Source: Chthoniobacterales bacterium
GTDB lineage: Bacteria; Verrucomicrobiota; Verrucomicrobiia; Chthoniobacterales; UBA10450
Direction of reading: 5' to 3'
Assembly: GCA_013812515.1 (NCBI GenBank)
Contig: JACCTI010000300.1
Span: forward strand, 1 to 12,444
Length of the DNA: 12,444 nt
Shown here: positions 7,953 through 12,444 of the stretch, in pieces
How positions within the stretch are numbered: position 1 is the first letter of the stretch
Layout of the letters: each line of letters starts with the position of its first letter
Notes under the pieces: model-generated
Database searches by the model: none
Seen by the model: the letters and a program-made list of their open reading frames with translations, nothing else
Told to the model about the DNA's origin: nothing
Translations under genes and position numbers: made by a program

Positions 7953-7974
7953 CAGCCCAGACAGGGCCCGGCTG
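7953..7974 (-). repeat. GC-rich inverted repeat between basic-protein gene and yacP-like gene
   Basis: CAGCC (7953-7957) and GGCTG (7970-7974) can pair, with an alternative inner CCC/GGG pairing. It lies 10 bp downstream of the basic protein's stop. On the minus strand it is followed by TTGATGTT rather than a real T-run, so it might attenuate transcription into the nuclease gene or be incidental. Confidence 0.25.
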
Positions 7975-7984
7975 ATTGGCCGCG

Positions 7985-8167
7985 CTACTCAGCGGCAGCA
8001 GTGGCGCTCGCCCGAGCTGGCGCCGACGGAGAAGAGGGTGATTTTTTCGCCCTGCCCTTGGGCGCTTCCTTCCGCATCGGGGCGGAGGCTTTCGCTTCGA
8101 CCCTTTTGCGCTCCATGTAGGCCATCCGGCGGCGGCGTTTGACGATCTTGCGGTGTTGCTGGCCCAT
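7985..8167 (-). CDS. small, highly basic conserved-type protein (60 aa)
   Basis: The protein begins MGQQHRKIVKRRRRMAYMERKR, continues Lys/Arg-rich and ends in an Ala/Pro/Ser-rich tail; about a third of its residues are Lys or Arg. I chose ATG 8167 because AGGGAA lies 6 nt upstream and because residues upstream in the same frame (open to 8317) overlap the divergent gene and look like noise. Short proteins with a similar N-terminus are, as I recall, annotated as hypothetical proteins in Verrucomicrobiota, but I cannot verify this here. The composition suggests RNA, ribosome or DNA binding. It is followed by the YacP/Rae1-like gene, and a ribosome- or RNA-related partnership would be consistent with that. 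No enzyme motif is visible. Confidence 0.65.
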   Translation of the reverse strand: MGQQHRKIVKRRRRMAYMERKRVEAKASAPMRKEAPKGRAKKSPSSPSAPARASATAAAE

Positions 8168-8184
8168 GAACCGTTCCCTATAGG
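8156..8184 (+). promoter_or_regulatory. candidate sigma70 promoter for the coiled-coil gene
   Basis: TTGCTG (8156-8161), a 17-bp spacer and TATAGG (8179-8184) fit a vegetative promoter. Transcription would start near 8191 and give a leader of about 120 nt before ATG 8311, containing the AGGAGG-led small ORF. It overlaps the start of the divergent basic-protein gene. Confidence 0.4.
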
Positions 8185-8205
8185 ACGGAAGCTCTCGACG
8201 CGCAA
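8177..8205 (-). promoter_or_regulatory. candidate divergent promoter sharing the same TATA
   Basis: On the minus strand TTGCGC (8205-8200), a 17-bp spacer and TATAGG (8182-8177) also fit a vegetative promoter. CCTATAGG at 8177-8184 is a palindrome, so the same bases can act as -10 on either strand. Initiation would fall only a few bases before ATG 8167, giving a nearly leaderless message. This makes it weaker than the plus-strand reading if the AGGGAA ribosome site is used. Confidence 0.3.
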
Positions 8206-8213
8206 CGCTAAAC

Positions 8214-8219
8214 AGGAGG
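8214..8219 (+). promoter_or_regulatory. perfect Shine-Dalgarno AGGAGG
   Basis: A full AGGAGG lies 9 nt before ATG 8229. Most genes in this window have weak or no such site, so it stands out and decides the start of the short ORF that follows. Confidence 0.5.
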
Positions 8220-8228
8220 ACAGGGAAC

Positions 8229-8405
8229 ATGCAAAACAGCCCAAGGCTGATGAAGGAGATTGCATCCCCGCTTCCTTCCAAATACAACGTGAGCGCTCCG
8301 CTTCTCCCCCATGGCAAAGATCCTTATCAGCCTTTCCCTTTTGTTTCTTACGCTCTCCGCGGTCTTCGGCGTTTTGAACACGAACAAAACGCGCGGCCTC
8401 CGTGA
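8229..8405 (+). CDS. possible small ORF (58 aa) overlapping the coiled-coil gene start
   Basis: Reading from ATG 8229 gives MQNSPRLMKEIASPLPSKYN and a Pro/Arg-containing continuation ending at TGA 8403-8405. Its last 95 bases overlap, in another frame, the start of the coiled-coil gene at 8311. No family is recognised and composition gives little support. The support is the ideal ribosome site. Alternatives are a leader peptide whose translation delivers ribosomes to the SD-less ATG at 8311, or a chance AGGAGG. Confidence 0.3.
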   Translation: MQNSPRLMKEIASPLPSKYNVSAPLLPHGKDPYQPFPFVSYALRGLRRFEHEQNARPP

Positions 8406-9102
8406 AGTCGCGGAACAGAATAGTCTCGCGCGGGCGCGAGCCGAGCAGGCCCAGGCGGCAAGAGAAAAGGAGATGAAACCGACGGAAGCGAGCATCCCTG
8501 CTGCCGCGGCAAATAACGCGGAGATGGATGCGAGAATGGCGAGCGCAGAAGCGGATTTGGTCCGCTTCCAAACCGAGAAGGTGGAACTTCAAGCCAAACT
8601 CCAAGCAGACCAGAAGCAAATCGCTGAGCTGCAAAAGGCCCTCGAAGAAGCCGGTTCCAAGGAAGTCATCCCCGATGCGCTTCCGATGCCCGGAGCGGGC
8701 GATTTGCAGGCCCAGCTAGAGGATACGCGCCGGCAACTCGATACTGCGGAGCGCCAGAAGCAACTTCTCTCGGATAAGATTCATACCTCGCAGGCCCGGT
8801 CCGTCAGCACGGTTGAACAGCCCAAACAACGGGTCGCACGCGCACCGAAGCCGAACGTACGCGGGACCGTTCTCGCGGTGAACCAAGCCTACAACTTCGT
8901 CGTCCTGAATCTCGGCGGCCGCCAGGGGCTGGAAGCCAACAGCGACATGCTCGTCCTGCGGGGCGGCACCCTCATCGGCAAGATTCGCGTCTCTTCGGTT
9001 GAACCGGCTACCGCCATCGGCGATATCATCACCAACAGCCTGGCGCGCGGCGTCCAGGTGCAGCCTGGAGATATCGTCATTTATGCTGGTCCGAATTCGT
9101 AG
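8311..9102 (+). CDS. membrane-anchored coiled-coil protein with MreC/FlgT-like C-terminal domain
   Basis: This 263-aa protein has an N-terminal hydrophobic segment (about residues 4-22, one Lys before it) that could be a signal anchor. A long Ala/Glu/Gln/Lys-rich coiled coil runs from about 30 to 160, interrupted by a Pro/Gly stretch near 120-130. A basic linker (about 170-183) precedes a beta-rich domain (184-258) with RGTVLAVNQAYNFVVLNLG, GLEANSDMLVLR, IGKIRVSSVEP and a closing QPGDIVI. That last pattern resembles the beta domains of MreC and the C-terminal domain of FlgT-like proteins. It is probably periplasmic, tethered to the inner membrane, with a structural role; the exact function is unknown. 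The start must lie after the TGA at 8290 and ATG 8311 is the only good choice, yet it has no Shine-Dalgarno sequence. The lipoprotein gene overlaps its end by 20 bp. Confidence 0.8.
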   Translation: MAKILISLSLLFLTLSAVFGVLNTNKTRGLREVAEQNSLARARAEQAQAAREKEMKPTEASIPAAAANNAEMDARMASAEADLVRFQTEKVELQAKLQADQKQIAELQKALEEAGSKEVIPDALPMPGAGDLQAQLEDTRRQLDTAERQKQLLSDKIHTSQARSVSTVEQPKQRVARAPKPNVRGTVLAVNQAYNFVVLNLGGRQGLEANSDMLVLRGGTLIGKIRVSSVEPATAIGDIITNSLARGVQVQPGDIVIYAGPNS

Positions 9103-9301
9103 ATTGTCCTGCGCCAATGCCATCCGTTTTTCACTGATCGCACTGGGCCTGTGTGCCTTCGCCTCGTGCGCAACGAAAGAGGAACCGCAGTTGATCGCCG
9201 ACACCACGGGACGCGAATCCGCGTTGCCTTGGAACAAACAGGAAAAATGGGAAAATACCGGCCAGCTCGGCAGCATGGCTGAGCGTTTCCAAACTCGCTA
9301 A
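9083..9301 (+). CDS. small putative lipoprotein (72 aa)
   Basis: The protein has a basic N-terminus (MLVRIRR), a hydrophobic segment (about residues 14-27) and FASC with C29 as the likely lipidated cysteine; Phe at -3 is atypical but tolerated. The mature part is about 43 residues, polar, ending in LPWNKQEKWENTGQLGSMAE, with two Trp residues and no enzyme motif. ATG 9083 lies inside the end of the coiled-coil gene (20-bp overlap, other frame) with GGAG about 12 nt upstream, so the two genes are probably translationally coupled. Both products would sit in the envelope, suggesting a common function. Its TAA shares bases with the convergent glgC stop. I recall similar short Trp-containing lipoproteins in Verrucomicrobiota but cannot check. 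Confidence 0.65.
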   Translation: MLVRIRRLSCANAIRFSLIALGLCAFASCATKEEPQLIADTTGRESALPWNKQEKWENTGQLGSMAERFQTR

Positions 9302-10647
9302 ATCCAAAAGCCGGCCGGGATCACCGCATTCTTCGGGATCACCACGATGCCGTCGCGGATGTAATAATTCTCGCCGTCGTATTGGTTCGGCTTGCCTTCC
9401 GGCGTGATCACCACGCCGTCCGCGATCCGTGCGTTCTTGTCGATGATCGCGCGGTCAATCACGCAATTCCGTCCGACGCCCATCGCCGGCAATCCTTCCG
9501 GAACCGTTGCGGGATCCGTCTCGTAATAATCCGCGCCCATCACGATGCTGTTGCGAATCGTCGCGCCACTTCGAATCACGCTCCGGACGCCGATGACAGA
9601 ACGCTCGATGTGTGCGTCGGAGATAATGCAGCCATCCGCCACGATCGCCTGTCGCAAGGCAGCGCCGTTCACCTTGCTGCCCGGCAGAAAACGGGGATGC
9701 GTGTAGATCGGCGCGGTCGCGTCGAAGAAACTGTATTTCGGCAGCAGCTCAGTCAGATCCAGGTTCGCTTCGTAAAAGGCGCGAATTGTTCCGATATCTT
9801 CCCAATAGCCGTTGAAGATATAACCGCTGACCTGCCGCTCTTTGATCGCGTGCGGAATGATGTGCTTACCAAAATCGACCATGTCGTTGTCGAGGCATTC
9901 CACGAGCACGCGACGGTTGAACACGTAGATGCCCATGGAGGCCTGATACAGCTCCGCGTCCGGCGCGGCGCCAACCGAGGCCAGATGCTCCGGACCGAGT
10001 TTCAGCTCGTTTAGGATTGTCTCGTCCTTTGGCTTCTCATCAAAGCGCACGACGCGCCGTTCTTCGTCGCTCTGCATGATTCCGAAGTCGGAAGCAGCAC
10101 TCCGCGAAACGGGTTTGGTCGCGAGCGTGATCTCTGCCCCGGAGCGGATGTGTTGATGCAAGAGGGCGCGAAAGTCCATCCGGTAGAGCTGATCCCCGCT
10201 CAGGACCAGATAATAGTCGAACGGCCGCTCCAGGAAGTAACGCATGTTCTGCCGCACAGCATCGGCGGTTCCTTGATACCAATCGGAATGCTCCGGTGTT
10301 TGCTGCGCGGCGAGGATGTCCACGAAGCTGCGGGAGAAGTTATCAAACTTGTAGCTCGCCTGAATGTGGCGATGCAGGGACATCGTATTGAACTGCGTCA
10401 GCACGTAGATCGAGCGCAGACCGGAATTGAGGCAGTTGCTAATTGGGATATCGACGAGGCGATATTTTCCGCCCAGAGGCACGGCTGGTTTGGAGCGATC
10501 CTTCGTTAGGGGAAACAAGCGGGTCCCTGCGCCCCCGCCCATCACAATGGCGAGCGTCTGCTGGGTCGTGCCCGAGGGGAGCGCAAAAGCAGGAATGCCG
10601 GCGCTCTTGGAGTTATCTTCACGCGAAAAGCGGGATTGATTCTCCAC
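9298..10647 (-). CDS. glgC: glucose-1-phosphate adenylyltransferase (ADP-glucose pyrophosphorylase)
   Basis: This enzyme makes ADP-glucose from ATP and glucose 1-phosphate, the committed step of glycogen synthesis. The nucleotidyltransferase signature GGGAGTRLFPLT is at residues 37-48 of a 449-aa product. It is followed by SKPAVPLGGKYRLVDIPISN (52-71), WYQGTADAVRQN (123-134), LSGDQLYRMDF (149-159), EKP, and a C-terminal left-handed beta-helix (about 320-449) involved in allostery. The motif wording is closer to cyanobacterial/plant enzymes than to E. coli GlgC. I start at GTG 10647, with AAGG about 11 nt upstream. The frame is open to an ATG at 10767, which would overlap glmS and add 40 unlikely residues. 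Even from the GTG, about 28 residues precede the core. It diverges from glmS and meets the lipoprotein gene tail to tail with a 4-bp overlap. A CCTAACGA word (complement of 10503-10510) encodes L47-T48 with a CTA codon. Confidence 0.95.
   Translation of the reverse strand: MENQSRFSREDNSKSAGIPAFALPSGTTQQTLAIVMGGGAGTRLFPLTKDRSKPAVPLGGKYRLVDIPISNCLNSGLRSIYVLTQFNTMSLHRHIQASYKFDNFSRSFVDILAAQQTPEHSDWYQGTADAVRQNMRYFLERPFDYYLVLSGDQLYRMDFRALLHQHIRSGAEITLATKPVSRSAASDFGIMQSDEERRVVRFDEKPKDETILNELKLGPEHLASVGAAPDAELYQASMGIYVFNRRVLVECLDNDMVDFGKHIIPHAIKERQVSGYIFNGYWEDIGTIRAFYEANLDLTELLPKYSFFDATAPIYTHPRFLPGSKVNGAALRQAIVADGCIISDAHIERSVIGVRSVIRSGATIRNSIVMGADYYETDPATVPEGLPAMGVGRNCVIDRAIIDKNARIADGVVITPEGKPNQYDGENYYIRDGIVVIPKNAVIPAGFWI
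10503..10510 (-). repeat. CCTAACGA word, copy 6 (in glgC)
   Basis: An eight-base match on the minus strand, preceded by C instead of G, within ccc cta acg aag (P46-L47-T48-K49). Confidence 0.45.
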
Positions 10648-10756
10648 AGGGCCAATTACCTTGCGCGGCGCGCAGTCAGCAACTCTTTTGCGCTCTTCCG
10701 CGTAGCAGGGTGTGGGTATTGCGTCCGCGCGAGCTTGGTGCCACGCTCCACGAACT
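10648..10756. promoter_or_regulatory. divergent glgC-glmS intergenic region
   Basis: This 109-bp gap must hold both start regions. I see no convincing -35/-10 pair with standard spacing: TTGCGC at 10688 and TATTGC at 10717 on + are 23 bp apart. There is no glmS ribozyme, and no strong hairpin or Shine-Dalgarno sequence before the glmS ATG. Confidence 0.4.
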
Positions 10757-12444
10757 ATGTGCGGCATCGTCGGCTACGTCGGGCGTTCTGAGGCGGGTCC
10801 CATCCTGCTGGATGGCCTCCGTCGTTTGGAATATCGCGGCTACGACTCCGCGGGCGTGGCGATTGTCGATGGGGACCACGTCGAGACGCGCAAATGCGCC
10901 GGACGCATCGCTGAGCTCGGCAAGCTGATGACGGAAAAGCCGCCCGGGGGCACCTACGGCATCGGTCACACCCGTTGGGCGACACACGGCAAACCAACCG
11001 ATCAAAACGCGCATCCGCATTTCGATCAAAGCGGCCAGCTCGCACTCGTGCACAACGGCGTCATCGAGAACTACCAGTCGTTGAAAGAGGGCCTGCTCCG
11101 CAATGGGCAGCATGAATTCATTTCCGAGACTGATACGGAGGTTCTCGCGCATCTCATCGGTTCGCTCTACGACGCCTCCGCTCCACCCAACGGCAGCGTT
11201 CCGCCGCAAAATGAAAAGAGTCGCCTCGTCCGCGCCGTGCGTGCGGCGCTCCAGCAGGTCATCGGCACTTACGGCATCGCACTCGTCCATCGCAACATCC
11301 CGGATTTCATCGTAGGCGCGCGGCGCGGCAGCCCGCTCGTCTTGGGCGTGGGTAAAGACGAAAATTTCCTCGCCAGCGATGTGAGCGCGATCGTCGCCTA
11401 CACGCGCGATGCAGTTTACCTCAACGACTTCGATGTCGTGGCGGTCGAGCGCGACAAGTTTGAGATCAGCTCTGTCGCCGGCGAAGGCGGAAATTACGAA
11501 GTCAGCAAGGTCGAGTTCACCGAGGAAGACATAAAAAAGGGTGACTTCCCGCATTACATGCTCAAAGAAATTTTTGAGCAGGCCGGTTCTGTCCGTGATG
11601 CGATGCGCGGACGCTTGAGCACAGAGGAATGCACCTCCAAGCTCGGCGGGCTGGAGATGACGGCCGCGGAACTGCGCGATGTCGGCCGCATTGTGCTCAC
11701 CGGTTGCGGAACCGCCCTCCACGCCGCCATGATCGGCGAATACATCCTCGAGCAAGTCGCGGGCATTCCGACCGAAGTGGAATTCGCGAGCGAGTTCCGG
11801 CATCGGAATAGCCCCATGACGCGCGACACGGTGGTCTTTGCCATCAGCCAGAGCGGCGAAACCGCGGACACGCTCGGCGCGTTGCGTGAAAGCCGCAGAA
11901 AAGGCTATCGGACCCTCGGCATTTGCAACAACGTCGCCAGCACGATCGCTCGCGAAAGCGACGGCGGCGTCTACATGCACGCGGGCCCGGAGATCGGCGT
12001 GGCCGCAACCAAATCCTTTACGGCGCAGCTGACCATCTTGATGCTGATCGGACTCCTCCTTGGGCGCATGCGGCACCTCTCTACGTCGGAAGGCACCAGG
12101 ATTATCGAAGCATTGGAGCGATTACCCGAGCAAATCGAGGCGACGTTGAAGTTAAGCAATGAGATCAAGCGCATCGCGCAGAAATACGCGTCCGCCAACG
12201 GCATCCTCTTCTTCGGCCGGCAATTCAACTTTCCCGTCGCCTTGGAGGCGGCGCTCAAAGTGAAGGAAATTACTTACCTTTTTGCCGAAGGTCATCCCAG
12301 CGCCGAACTGAAGCATGGCATCATCGCGCTGGTCCGCCCCGATCTGCCATCCATCTTTATCACCCCGGACGACGCGGTCTTTTCGAAAAACTTGAACAAC
12401 ATCGAGCAAGTGCGAGCACGCAAAGGTCCAGTCATCGCAGTCAC
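10757..12444 (+). CDS. glmS: glutamine-fructose-6-phosphate aminotransferase (isomerizing), 3' truncated by window
   Basis: This enzyme makes glucosamine 6-phosphate from fructose 6-phosphate and glutamine, the entry to UDP-GlcNAc, peptidoglycan and LPS. 562 codons are present and the frame runs off the right edge, so roughly 50 C-terminal residues are missing. The N-terminal glutaminase begins MCGIVGY (catalytic C2 after Met removal), with R74 in HTRWATHG and N100-G101 in HNGVIENY. The first sugar-isomerase (SIS) domain has LTGCGTA (314-320), SQSGETADT (364-372) and GVAATKSFTAQ (414-424). The second has FFGRQFN (486-491) and AELKHGIIAL (516-525). A short Pro-rich insertion (about 140-155, SAPPNGSVPPQ) sits in the glutaminase domain. 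The first residues must be exact because the nucleophile follows Met, so ATG 10757 is certain even without a ribosome site. Confidence 0.96.
   Translation, partial: MCGIVGYVGRSEAGPILLDGLRRLEYRGYDSAGVAIVDGDHVETRKCAGRIAELGKLMTEKPPGGTYGIGHTRWATHGKPTDQNAHPHFDQSGQLALVHNGVIENYQSLKEGLLRNGQHEFISETDTEVLAHLIGSLYDASAPPNGSVPPQNEKSRLVRAVRAALQQVIGTYGIALVHRNIPDFIVGARRGSPLVLGVGKDENFLASDVSAIVAYTRDAVYLNDFDVVAVERDKFEISSVAGEGGNYEVSKVEFTEEDIKKGDFPHYMLKEIFEQAGSVRDAMRGRLSTEECTSKLGGLEMTAAELRDVGRIVLTGCGTALHAAMIGEYILEQVAGIPTEVEFASEFRHRNSPMTRDTVVFAISQSGETADTLGALRESRRKGYRTLGICNNVASTIARESDGGVYMHAGPEIGVAATKSFTAQLTILMLIGLLLGRMRHLSTSEGTRIIEALERLPEQIEATLKLSNEIKRIAQKYASANGILFFGRQFNFPVALEAALKVKEITYLFAEGHPSAELKHGIIALVRPDLPSIFITPDDAVFSKNLNNIEQVRARKGPVIAV

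Noticed and set aside
8168..8317. N-terminal extension of the basic protein to ATG 8317 with a hydrophobic segment
   Set aside because: It would overlap the divergent coiled-coil gene start and leave the good AGGGAA-ATG at 8167 internal. The hydrophobic stretch is better explained as antisense noise.
10648..10756. glmS ribozyme or riboswitch
   Set aside because: The region is only 109 bp, lacks the ribozyme's core pairing elements, and is shared with the divergent glgC start.
10676..12076. 466-codon open frame on the minus strand
   Set aside because: It is exactly antisense to glmS with matched codon phase, a common effect in GC-rich genes. It has no recognisable domains, and glmS motifs are continuous on the other strand.

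Overview
The window looks like chromosome from a GC-rich, Gram-negative-type bacterium, most likely a member of the Verrucomicrobiota (Chthoniobacter/Spartobacteria-like). The reasons are an LPS gene (lpxD), a cyanobacterial/plant-like glgC, a YacP-like NYN protein, short verrucomicrobial-looking basic and lipoprotein genes, and many starts with GTG or weak Shine-Dalgarno sequences. The assignment rests on protein resemblance read by eye. No rRNA, tRNA, CRISPR array, transposase or phage gene was seen.

Left part (1-3453): on the minus strand dnaX (clamp-loader tau/gamma) is followed after 7 bp by ybaB/ebfC, the common dnaX-ybaB replication/repair pair; the next gene would begin at or beyond the left edge. 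Divergent from dnaX is a secreted DmpA/BapA-type self-processing aminopeptidase with a Tat-like signal peptide.

Middle (3454-7512): intact housekeeping genes lie among decayed fragments. A broken GNAT acetyltransferase converges on, and overlaps, the 3' end of an orphan parA (minus). Two different histidine-kinase C-terminal fragments then lie in opposite orientation, joined at about 4950. Next come intact fba (class II aldolase) and lpxD (+), then a 51-codon response-regulator receiver fragment.

Right part (7513-12444): a minus-strand pair, a 60-aa very basic protein and then a YacP-like NYN protein, diverges from a plus-strand pair made of a membrane-anchored coiled-coil protein with an MreC/FlgT-like C-terminal domain and a small lipoprotein. 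The intergenic region holds a symmetric CCTATAGG that could serve as a -10 on both strands, and a perfect AGGAGG in front of an unlisted 58-codon ORF. The lipoprotein converges on glgC (minus) with a 4-bp stop-stop overlap. glgC diverges from glmS (+), which runs off the right edge about 50 codons early. fba, glgC and glmS all handle the hexose-phosphate pool, and glmS and lpxD both feed envelope (UDP-GlcNAc/lipid A) synthesis.

The most unusual signal is not a gene. The word CCTAACGA occurs six times (five as GCCTAACGA, all on +) plus one CTAACGA variant, in unrelated genes and gaps and in different reading frames, often forcing rare Leu codons. This resembles an uptake-sequence, Chi or KOPS-like genomic word.
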